Below are positions 26,526 through 33,437 of a stretch of 64,000 nucleotides of DNA, one piece after another (the first letter of the stretch is position 1; the number at the start of each line of letters is the position of its first letter). The notes beneath the pieces were generated by a model. It did no database searches. It was not told the DNA's origin and saw only the letters and a program-made list of their open reading frames with translations. The DNA is taken from contig NZ_SDPQ02000003.1 in assembly GCF_004134905.2 (NCBI RefSeq), forward strand, positions 496,001-560,000, written 5' to 3'. The position numbers and the translations under genes were made by a program. This DNA comes from Aeromicrobium ginsengisoli. GTDB lineage: Bacteria > Actinomycetota > Actinomycetes > Propionibacteriales > Nocardioidaceae.

Positions 26526-27698
26526 TCAGAATCCCAACAGCTTGGCGGCCAGGTCGTTCAGGACTTCGGTGGCACCGCCGCCGATGCCGAGGATGCGGGC
26601 ATCGCGATAGTGCCGGTCGATCTCGGACTCGCGCATGTAGCCCATGCCGCCGAAGATCTGCACGGCTTCGGAGACGACCCACTCGCACGCCTCGACCGAC
26701 TGGTTCTTGGCGAGGACGGCGTCGAGGATGACGGCCGGATCCGTGGCATCGCCCGCCACCGCGCGCTCGACGGCCTGCCGGGTCAGCGCCCGGGCTGCGG
26801 CCGTGCGGCGGTGCATGTCGACAAGCTTGTGCCGGATGACCTGGCGGGTGATCAAGGGCTTGCCGAACGTCTCCCGCTGCCGGGCGTACGCGACGGCGAG
26901 GTCGAGGGAGCGCTGGGCCGTCGAGTAGGCCTGCACCGCGAGGCTCAGCCGCTCGCTGACGAACTGCTGCATCACCAGGACGAATCCGCCGTCGATCTCG
27001 CCCACGACGTTGCCGGCCGGCACACGTACGTCGGCGAAGCTCAGCTCGGCGGTGTCGGAGCAGTGCCACCCCATCTTCTTGAGGGGGCGGGCGACGGTGA
27101 AGCCGGGCGCGCCCTTGTCGATGACCACCAGGCTGATGCCGCCGTAGCCCTCGCCGCCCGTACGCACGGCCGTCGTCACGAAGTCGGCGCGCACGCCCGA
27201 GGTGATGAACGTCTTGGCGCCGTTGACGACGAGCTCCCCTTCGGTCCCTGAGCCTGTCGAAGGGTCGCGCACCGCCTTCGTACGGATGTTGGCGACGTCC
27301 GAGCCCCCTCCGGGCTCGGTGATGCCCAGCGAGCCGATCAGCTCGCCGGCCAGCGTCGGGCGTACGTAGCGGTCGATCAGGTCGGCGTTGCCGGACGCGA
27401 CGATGTGCGGCAGCGCGATGCCGTGCGTGAACAGCGCGGCGATGAGACCCGTCGAGCCGCCCGCCTCGAGCACGGCCTCACTGACGATCGCCGAGTCGAT
27501 CAGGTCGCCGCCCTGGCCGCCGACCTCTTCGGGGAACGCGACGCCGAGCAGCCCGGCCTCGGCCGCCTTCCGGTGCAGGTCGCGCGGCACCTCGCACGCG
27601 TTCTCCCAGGCCGGGAGGTGCGGGACGACCTCCTTCTCGGTGAAGGCCGTGACCATCTCGCGCAGCGCCCGGCGCTCCGGGGTGTCCCAGGCGCTCAC
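26526..27698 (-). CDS. Acyl-CoA dehydrogenase (operon copy 1, isovaleryl/citronellyl-type)
   Basis: A 390-residue ACAD with GSLGITEPGGGSDVANIRT, VNGAKTFITSG and IFGGMGYMRESEIDRHYRDARI. It ends IGGGATEVLNDL, so the common IYEGT Glu is replaced. A Glu in FVSERLSLAVQAY matches the isovaleryl-CoA-dehydrogenase position for the catalytic base. A mini-repeat is translated in frame as DPSTGSGTEGE (27243-27263) in a surface loop. Its ATG overlaps the AtuA stop. The likely substrate is a branched acyl-CoA. Confidence 0.9.
   Translation of the reverse strand: MSAWDTPERRALREMVTAFTEKEVVPHLPAWENACEVPRDLHRKAAEAGLLGVAFPEEVGGQGGDLIDSAIVSEAVLEAGGSTGLIAALFTHGIALPHIVASGNADLIDRYVRPTLAGELIGSLGITEPGGGSDVANIRTKAVRDPSTGSGTEGELVVNGAKTFITSGVRADFVTTAVRTGGEGYGGISLVVIDKGAPGFTVARPLKKMGWHCSDTAELSFADVRVPAGNVVGEIDGGFVLVMQQFVSERLSLAVQAYSTAQRSLDLAVAYARQRETFGKPLITRQVIRHKLVDMHRRTAAARALTRQAVERAVAGDATDPAVILDAVLAKNQSVEACEWVVSEAVQIFGGMGYMRESEIDRHYRDARILGIGGGATEVLNDLAAKLLGF
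27243..27263. repeat. Mini-repeat CCTGAGCCTGTCGAAGGG inside the acyl-CoA dehydrogenase gene
   Basis: A variant of the TGAGCYYGTCGAA family, translated in frame as PSTGSG. It lies in the loop between the FAD-binding TEPGGGSD segment and the NGAKTFI strand. Confidence 0.6.
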
Positions 27699-29473
27699 AG
27701 TGCGGCCTCAGCGATCGAGTCGGGCAGCAAGGACGCCGGGATCGCGCAGTCGCGGGCCCGCAGCCACTCGCCGACGCCCTTGGCCTGGGGGTCGAGTCGG
27801 GTGGACGAGGCCACGCCCTCGCCGAGCAGTCCGTGGATCACGATGTTGACCGCGGCGAGGTTGGGCAGCGGGTGGATCTCGACGTCGAGCATCGCCGCTT
27901 CGCGAATCAGCTCGCGGACCGTCGACTGGTCGAGGAAGCCGGCGAGCCAGGCGTACGCATCGTCGCGCGCCGGGTGGTCGGCGGGGATCCAGACACCGAT
28001 GTTGGCGTCGCCGCCCTTGTCGCCGGAGCGCGCATACGCCAGTCGCCCCAGCGGAGCCCGCACGGTGTCGCCGACCCAGTCGCCGGTCGGCGGAGTCGAC
28101 TCCTGCACCGCAGCCTCGGGCCACGCGGTGTCGTCCTCGGGGCTGCTGACGACCGACGGCGGCTCGATCTCCTCGCGCCTTCCGTCGGCTTGCACGACGA
28201 CGTGCGGGACCTCGGACTGTGGGACGTACGCGGGGCGGTAGACACCGTAGGGCGTACCGGCGGACGGCGGCCGCGTGACGCTGAACCCGGGGTACGACGC
28301 GAGGGCCAGCTGGATCGCGGCGTCGCTGAACGCCCGGCCGACCGGATCGGGCGACGCGCTCTTGACGTGACACCGCAGCAACGAGGTGGCCTGCGCCTGG
28401 GTCGCAGGATCTGGCGTGTCCGTGCGATCGAGCTGCCACTCGACGCTCTCCGGGACCGTGCCGGCGGCCAGCGCCGACTCCATCTGCCGCTGGATCAGCT
28501 CGGCCTTCTCCGGGATGTCGAGGCCCGTGAGCAGGAACTCGACGCTGTTGCGGAATCCGCCCAGCGCATTGAGACACACCTTCGTGGTCGCCGGCGGAGC
28601 CTCACCGAGCACACCGGTGATCGCCACCCGGTCCGGGCCCTCCTGCGTCAACGTCATGGTGTCGAGCCGGGTCGAGACATCCGGACCCAGGTACGACGGA
28701 CCGCCGACCTCGTAGACGAGCTGTGCCGTGACGGTGTCGATCGTGACCGCGCCACCCGTGCCCTCGTGCTTCGTGATGACGACCGAGCCGTCCTCGGAGA
28801 TCTCGGCGACAGGGAAACCCAAAGGTGTCGACATGTCGACATTCGCGAACCCGGAAAAGTTGCCGCCCGTCGCCTGCGTCCCGCACTCGATGACGTGTCC
28901 GGCGACGACCGCACCGGCAAGCTGGTCGAGATCGTCGCGGCCCCAGCCGAACTCGGCGATCGCCGGGCCGACGACCACGGAGGCGTCCGTGACCCGACCG
29001 GTGACAACGACGTCGGCCCCGGCCTGCAGCGCCGCGGCGATGCCGAAGGCGCCGAGATAGGCGTTGGCGGTCATGACCTTGCCGAACACGAGCTCGTCGG
29101 CGCGGCCCAACAGGTCGTCGCCCTCGACGTGGGCGATCGTGATGTCGAGGTCCTGCGACGCGGCGATCTCTCGCAGCTTCGCGGCCAGGCCCGCGGGGTT
29201 GAGCCCGCCGGCGTTCGCGACGATCCTGACGCCGCGTTCCTTGGCCAGCACCATCGACTCGGTCATCTGCCTGACGAACGTCTTGGCGTAGCCGAGCGAC
29301 TCGTCCTTCATCCGGTCACGGCCGAGGATCAGCATCGTGAGCTCGGCGAGGTAGTCGCCGGTCAGGTAGTCCAGGTCGCCACCCTCAAGCATCTCGCGCA
29401 TCGCCGAGAGCCGGTCGCCATAGTAGCCCGAGCAGTTGCCGACCCTGATGGTTGAGCCCGTCGAAGCCATCAT
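27695..29473 (-). CDS. atuA: AtuA family protein (acyclic terpene utilisation, DUF1446)
   Basis: A 592-residue protein. N-terminal DUF1446 domain: RVGNCSGYYGDRLSAMREML, LDYLTGDYLAELTMLIL, RIVANAGGLNPAG, DVVVTGRVTDASVVVGPAI, GTQATGGNFSGF. C-terminal AtuA-like domain: LAYARSGDKGGDANIGVW, LPNLAAVNIVIHGLLG. AtuA is required for citronellol/geraniol catabolism in Pseudomonas, but its reaction is unknown. The ATG at 29473 overlaps the preceding gene stop. A mini-repeat encodes STGS at the N-terminus (29452-29466), so translation could instead begin at the second Met. Confidence 0.9.
   Translation of the reverse strand: MMASTGSTIRVGNCSGYYGDRLSAMREMLEGGDLDYLTGDYLAELTMLILGRDRMKDESLGYAKTFVRQMTESMVLAKERGVRIVANAGGLNPAGLAAKLREIAASQDLDITIAHVEGDDLLGRADELVFGKVMTANAYLGAFGIAAALQAGADVVVTGRVTDASVVVGPAIAEFGWGRDDLDQLAGAVVAGHVIECGTQATGGNFSGFANVDMSTPLGFPVAEISEDGSVVITKHEGTGGAVTIDTVTAQLVYEVGGPSYLGPDVSTRLDTMTLTQEGPDRVAITGVLGEAPPATTKVCLNALGGFRNSVEFLLTGLDIPEKAELIQRQMESALAAGTVPESVEWQLDRTDTPDPATQAQATSLLRCHVKSASPDPVGRAFSDAAIQLALASYPGFSVTRPPSAGTPYGVYRPAYVPQSEVPHVVVQADGRREEIEPPSVVSSPEDDTAWPEAAVQESTPPTGDWVGDTVRAPLGRLAYARSGDKGGDANIGVWIPADHPARDDAYAWLAGFLDQSTVRELIREAAMLDVEIHPLPNLAAVNIVIHGLLGEGVASSTRLDPQAKGVGEWLRARDCAIPASLLPDSIAEAAL
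29452..29466. repeat. Mini-repeat TTGAGCCCGTCGAAG at the atuA 5' end
   Basis: It matches the TTGAGCYYGTCGAA core and is translated as ASTGST within the first eight residues of AtuA. Confidence 0.55.
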
Positions 29474-30261
29474 CGGTCAGCCAGCCTGGCTGGGTCGTTG
29501 CCGGGCAGCCCGGCGAACGCCTGGACGATCGTCAGCCAGTGCGCGGCGTGCTCACCTTCAGCACGTACGTCGACGTCGTCGAGGTGCCGGCGACGGGTCG
29601 CGAGCAGAGCGAAGTCGTAGCCCGAGCCCGTCACCCGCTCGGCGGCGTCCTCCGGCCCCCACGTCCACAGGTCGCCGTCGGGCCCGGTCAGCTCGACGCG
29701 TACGTCGACCTCCGGCACCGGTTCGCCGCGCACGAGATAGGCATAGCCGCGGGCGCGCACGCCGATGTGGCACACGTGCTTGGCCCGCGAGGTCTGCGGG
29801 ATCGTCAGGCCCAGCGCCTCGCCGACGTCGTGGCTGTGCGCCCAGGTCTCCATGATCCGCGCGGTCGCCATCGAGGCCGGGCTCATCGGAGGGCCGAACC
29901 ACGGGATCTTGTCGCCGTCAGGCACCGCACGCAGCGCCGCGTCGAGGGCGACTCGTCCTTCGCGCCACGTGGCGAGCAGCTCTTCGGGCGGCAGCAACGC
30001 CATCTCCTCGGCGCCCTCGTCGACATATCCCTCGGGGTTGGCGGCGGCACGCTTCATGCCGCGACCGAACTCGTCCTGGTCGGTGATCGCCGCGAGCGAG
30101 GCGGCGTCGGTCCAGTGCAGATGACCGATCTGGTGCGCGACGGTCCAGCCCTCGGGCGTCGTCACCGTCGCCCACCCGTCGGCCGGCAGGCCGGCGACCC
30201 ACGTGTCGAGCTGCAGGCTCTCGTCAGCAAGGTCCGACAGCAGTCCATCGAGAATCGTCAT
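29470..30261 (-). CDS. TIGR03084-type metal-binding protein (DinB/maleylpyruvate-isomerase-like fold)
   Basis: A 263-residue protein. The N-terminal four-helix region has GWTVAHQIGHLHWTDAAS and IMETWAHSHDVGEALG, whose histidines fit the DinB/mycothiol-dependent metal-site pattern. The C-terminal domain (YLVRGEPVPEVDVRVELTGPDGD) is of the kind seen in TIGR03084 proteins. These occur next to AtuA and acyl-CoA carboxylases in actinobacteria, with unknown function. The ATG at 30261 has GAGGAGG, and this ribosome site lies in the 3' arm of a 13-bp hairpin (30262-30303). Confidence 0.82.
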   Translation of the reverse strand: MTILDGLLSDLADESLQLDTWVAGLPADGWATVTTPEGWTVAHQIGHLHWTDAASLAAITDQDEFGRGMKRAAANPEGYVDEGAEEMALLPPEELLATWREGRVALDAALRAVPDGDKIPWFGPPMSPASMATARIMETWAHSHDVGEALGLTIPQTSRAKHVCHIGVRARGYAYLVRGEPVPEVDVRVELTGPDGDLWTWGPEDAAERVTGSGYDFALLATRRRHLDDVDVRAEGEHAAHWLTIVQAFAGLPGNDPARLADR

Positions 30262-30303
30262 GCCACAGCCTCCTCGAAGAAGCCAGGGCAAGGAGGCCGT
30301 GGC
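30262..30303 (-). promoter_or_regulatory. RBS-sequestering hairpin between tetR and the TIGR03084 gene
   Basis: In RNA sense, GCCACGGCCUCCU (30303-30291) pairs with AGGAGGCUGUGGC (30274-30262). This is 13 continuous pairs including one G-U, with a 16-base loop. The 3' arm contains the AGGAGG ribosome site and ends one base before the AUG. The structure could be a terminator for tetR or a translational switch for the catabolic genes. Confidence 0.55.
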
Positions 30304-30318
30304 ATGGGGTATTGATGA

Positions 30319-30341
30319 TTCGCTCGCTGGCGCTCGCTCAT
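30319..30341 (-). repeat. AGCGAGCG mini-repeat overlapping a stop codon (copy 2)
   Basis: Read leftward it is TCATGAGCGAGCGCC followed by AGCGAGCGAA, and it provides the TGA of the TetR gene. It matches the copy at 1471-1492 except for one inserted base. Confidence 0.5.
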
Positions 30342-30952
30342 GAGACCTCCAGCTCGTCGTCGAGGACGACAGCCCACGAGTCGAGCACGGCGGCCCGGCG
30401 CTTGGTGTCGTCACTGAGGGAGGCAGCGAGGCCGAGGCCGCGCAGCAGGTCGAGGGTCGCCTGGACCAGGCGCCGGTTGTCGCCGCGCGACTCGTCGATC
30501 GCCAGCAGCTCGACCGCGTACGCATGTGTCTCACGGCCGACCCGGCGCTCCAGCGGCGCGACCTCGGCGCGGAGGCCGGCGTCCGTACGCGCGGCGACCC
30601 ACAGCTCGAGCGCCGCGAAGAAGATGGGAGAAACAAACTGCTGGCTGAGGATCTCGAGGACCGCCCTGGTGCGACCGGTCTCCGGCAGGTCGGCGGCCGC
30701 CCGTCGCATGTCCTCACGGCGGCGCTCGGTCAGGTGGCCGACCGCAGCGACCACGAGGTCCTGCTTGCTGGGGAAGTGGTGCAGCTGCGCCCCGCGACTC
30801 ACGCCTGCTCGCTTGCTCACGACCGTGGTGGTCGTGCCGGCCCAGCCGAGCTCCACGAGGCAGTCGACCGTTGCCTCCATGAGCCGCAGCCGCATGGCCC
30901 GGGTGCGCTCACCCTGGGGCGTACGCACCGAGGTGCCCGAATCCGTCGTCAC
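30338..30952 (-). CDS. TetR-family regulator of the Atu-like operon
   Basis: A 204-residue regulator. The N-terminal HTH is TVVSKRAGVSRGAQLHHFPSKQDLVVAAVGHL, and the C-terminal ligand/dimer domain has LSQQFVSPIFFAALELWVAAR. The GTG at 30952 is fixed by a promoter with -35 TTGACT, a 17-bp spacer, and -10 CATGCT 6 bases before the GTG, so it is leaderless. A 28-bp inverted repeat (30975-31002) covers the -35, indicating autorepression. As the first gene of the leftward cluster it probably controls the whole acyl-CoA operon in response to a CoA ester. Confidence 0.9.
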   Translation of the reverse strand: MTTDSGTSVRTPQGERTRAMRLRLMEATVDCLVELGWAGTTTTVVSKRAGVSRGAQLHHFPSKQDLVVAAVGHLTERRREDMRRAAADLPETGRTRAVLEILSQQFVSPIFFAALELWVAARTDAGLRAEVAPLERRVGRETHAYAVELLAIDESRGDNRRLVQATLDLLRGLGLAASLSDDTKRRAAVLDSWAVVLDDELEVS

Positions 30953-30974
30953 GTCCCCAGCATGCGGACATTCT

Positions 30975-31002
30975 CACAAACAGTCAAGCCTGATTGTTTG
31001 TG
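30975..31002. promoter_or_regulatory. TetR operator
   Basis: CACAAACA-g-TCA (30975-30986), spacer AGCC, TGA-t-TGTTTGTG (30991-31002): 11 of 12 positions are symmetric. It overlaps the -35 of the leftward tetR promoter and lies 89 bases upstream of the rightward lipoprotein gene. It is AT-rich against the GC-rich background. Confidence 0.7.
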
Positions 31003-31090
31003 GGTAAGAGTTCTCTCACGACGCCCTCACTCCCACCTCACGCCCGGGCGGTGTGCTGTGAGCACCTGATCATCGACTCATAGGAGTGAC

Positions 31091-31645
31091 ATGCGACCCC
31101 CTCGCGCCATCATCGGACTGACCCTCGTCGCCGCCCTCGGACTCAGCGCCTGCGGAGGTGGCGACAACGACGAGAAGCTCAGCAGCAGCAATCGCACCAA
31201 GGCTTCCGCCGCCGCTCTGAAGTACGTCGGCGGTGGCGCCGTGACCGACGCCGAGCGGGGCGACGGCGATGACGGCTACGCGTACGGCGTCGAGGTCACC
31301 CTGCCCGGTGGCACCGACATCGACGTCGAGCTCGACAAGGCGTTCGCGGTCACCAACAGCCCCGCCAAGGCGTCGGACCTCGAGCCCGCGGCGCCCTCGG
31401 CCGATGCTACGGCGGCCGCGCCGTCGCCGAAGGCCACGGCCGACGATGACCGACCGCTCACCGGTTCCACGCTGAAGAAGGCCTCCGCCGCGGCCCTCAA
31501 GGCCACCGACGGCGGCAGGATCACCGAGACCAGCGGCAGCGACGATGCCGACCACGAGTACGAGGTCGACGTCCTGCTCCCGAGCGGCGAGGACGTGACG
31601 GTCGAGCTCGACAAGGCGTTCGCGGTCACCAAGATCGACCGCTGA
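31091..31645 (+). CDS. Lipoprotein with two tandem PepSY-like repeats
   Basis: A 184-residue protein with a lipobox (LGLSAC, Cys about 21) after a short signal peptide, so it is probably a membrane-tethered lipoprotein. Two copies of a ~60-residue unit share KASAAALK, a GG-[AR]-[VI]-T turn, a Y-x-V-[ED]-V-x-LP strand and VELDKAFAVT. A Pro/Ala/Thr linker lies between them. The units resemble PepSY domains, which bind or inhibit proteases and cations. The duplication is internal, and the role is unknown. AGGAG lies 5 bases before the ATG. Confidence 0.8.
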   Translation: MRPPRAIIGLTLVAALGLSACGGGDNDEKLSSSNRTKASAAALKYVGGGAVTDAERGDGDDGYAYGVEVTLPGGTDIDVELDKAFAVTNSPAKASDLEPAAPSADATAAAPSPKATADDDRPLTGSTLKKASAAALKATDGGRITETSGSDDADHEYEVDVLLPSGEDVTVELDKAFAVTKIDR

Positions 31646-31711
31646 GCACCGGGGACGGCCCGCTGCCCGACTTGCGTAGCAGGCCGTCGCCGCGCTCGCC
31701 TGCACCGACCA

Positions 31712-31749
31712 CGAGACAGGGCGTGCCAATCCGTTCGGATTCGGTCTCG
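31712..31749. promoter_or_regulatory. Nested inverted repeat between lipoprotein and DUF3352 genes
   Basis: CGAGAC (31712-31717) and GTCTCG (31744-31749) enclose a second perfect repeat, AATCCG-TT-CGGATT (31728-31741). It could be the lipoprotein terminator or an operator. It lies just upstream of a -10 candidate TAGAGT (31768-31773) for the next gene. Confidence 0.35.
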
Positions 31750-31808
31750 GGACACCGGTGATTCCGATAGAGTCCTCTGACTCCCCGCGAATTTTCCGAA
31801 GGACACGC

Positions 31809-33434
31809 ATGACCGAGCAGCCCCCGATCACCTACGAGCTTTCGACTCCGACCGACCCCCCCGAGGGTGGTCGCAGCGTCAAGGGGCTCGTGATCGGCGC
31901 GATCGCCGTGATCGTCGTCCTCGCCCTGGCCGGCGGCGCCTTCGCCGTCGTCAAGAAGCTCGACGGCGGTGGCCCCCAGCCAGCCGACGTCCTCCCGGCC
32001 TCGGTCATCGCCTACGCCCGGGTCGACGTCGACCCGTCGGCGAGCCAGAAGATCGCGCTCTTCAAGCTCATCCGCAAGTTCCCCAAGGCCGCCGACGAGA
32101 TCGGCATCAAGAGCGCGAACCAGGACGTCCGCAAGCTGCTGTTCGACGAGATCCTCAAGGAAGGCGACTGCGACCTGTCCTACGACAAGGACGTCAAGCC
32201 ATGGCTCGGCAGTCGCATCGGCGTCGGCGTCGACTCGAAGGTGACCCCGCTCGTCGCGATCCAGGTCTCGGACGAGAAGAAGGCCGAGAAGGGCATCAAG
32301 GCCCTCTTCGCCTGCGATGACGAGAAGGCATCCATCGCCTTCCTCGACGGCTACGCGATCGTCGCCGAGACCCAGAAGCAGGCGGACGCAGCCGTCACGG
32401 CCGCCAAGAAGAAGCCGCTCGCCGACAACAAGGCGTTCGCCAAGGACGTCGACGACCTCGGCGAGCAGGGCGTCGCCTCCGCGTGGGTCGACACCGGCAA
32501 GGTCATCAAGGCGTTCCCCGAGTTCAAGGACGCCATGGCCAGCGCCGCGGCGACCGACATCAAGGAGATCGAGCAGCTCGGCACGGCGGCCATGACCGTA
32601 CGCACGGACGGCTCGACCCTCGAGGTCGCCGGACTCGCCGGCCTGACGGACTCGGTCGGCGCGATGAAGCCGGCCGACATGGGCTCGCTGCCCAAGGACA
32701 CTGTCGCGGCACTCTCGTTCGGTGGGTTCGGCAGCCAGATCAAGACCCAGTACGACACGTTCCTGCAGCAGTTCACCCGCGAGTTCGAGAGCGGCATCAA
32801 CGATCCCTCGATCACGGAGGACATGACACCGGAGCAGAAGGACGCCTACGACCAATACCTCAAGGAGAATGCGCCTGACCCGGAGAAGTTCATCGCAGAG
32901 TTCGAGCGGTCGACCGGACTCAACGTCCCCGAGGACCTCGAGACGCTGTTCGGCGACGAGCTCACCGTCGCGGTCGGCCGGAAGAACCTCTCGACGCTCC
33001 CGACCCTCTCCGGCCCCGGCGACATCGCGTCGCTCGACGTCGCGCTGCGCATGACGACCGACCCCGACAAGGCGATGGACCTGGCAACGCGCCTGGCCAG
33101 GCTGGCGACCCCGGTCGGGATCGACCTGGCGACGAAGCAGACGGACACCGGAGCGATCATCGCCACCAACTCCGACGCGGCCGACGCACTCGGGAGCAAG
33201 GGTGCACTCGGCTCGGACCCGACCTTCACGTCGGTCATGCCCTACGGCGACAAGACGCTCTACGGCATCTTCGTCGACGTCAACACGATCCTCGACGAGA
33301 TCAGCAAGGCGGATCCGCCGAAGGACGTCGCGGAGGACATCGATCAGGCCAAGGCCGTCAAGGCGGTCGGGGTGTCGTACGGCAAGGACGGCACGCACAC
33401 GACGTTCAGCCTGCGGGTCGCCTTCGCGAAGTAG
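31809..33434 (+). CDS. DUF3352 single-pass membrane protein
   Basis: A 541-residue protein. A short N-terminal cytoplasmic part and one TM (about 25-47, VKGLVIGAIAVIVVLALAGGAFAVV) are followed by a long extracytoplasmic alpha/beta region with LPASVIAYARVDVDPSASQKIAL and KPWLGSRIGVGV, typical of DUF3352. These proteins are common in Actinobacteria and Cyanobacteria with no known activity. GAAGGA precedes the ATG at 31809. The upstream in-frame ATG at 31758 lies in the promoter and is rejected. Confidence 0.82.
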   Translation: MTEQPPITYELSTPTDPPEGGRSVKGLVIGAIAVIVVLALAGGAFAVVKKLDGGGPQPADVLPASVIAYARVDVDPSASQKIALFKLIRKFPKAADEIGIKSANQDVRKLLFDEILKEGDCDLSYDKDVKPWLGSRIGVGVDSKVTPLVAIQVSDEKKAEKGIKALFACDDEKASIAFLDGYAIVAETQKQADAAVTAAKKKPLADNKAFAKDVDDLGEQGVASAWVDTGKVIKAFPEFKDAMASAAATDIKEIEQLGTAAMTVRTDGSTLEVAGLAGLTDSVGAMKPADMGSLPKDTVAALSFGGFGSQIKTQYDTFLQQFTREFESGINDPSITEDMTPEQKDAYDQYLKENAPDPEKFIAEFERSTGLNVPEDLETLFGDELTVAVGRKNLSTLPTLSGPGDIASLDVALRMTTDPDKAMDLATRLARLATPVGIDLATKQTDTGAIIATNSDAADALGSKGALGSDPTFTSVMPYGDKTLYGIFVDVNTILDEISKADPPKDVAEDIDQAKAVKAVGVSYGKDGTHTTFSLRVAFAK

Positions 33435-33437
33435 CCG

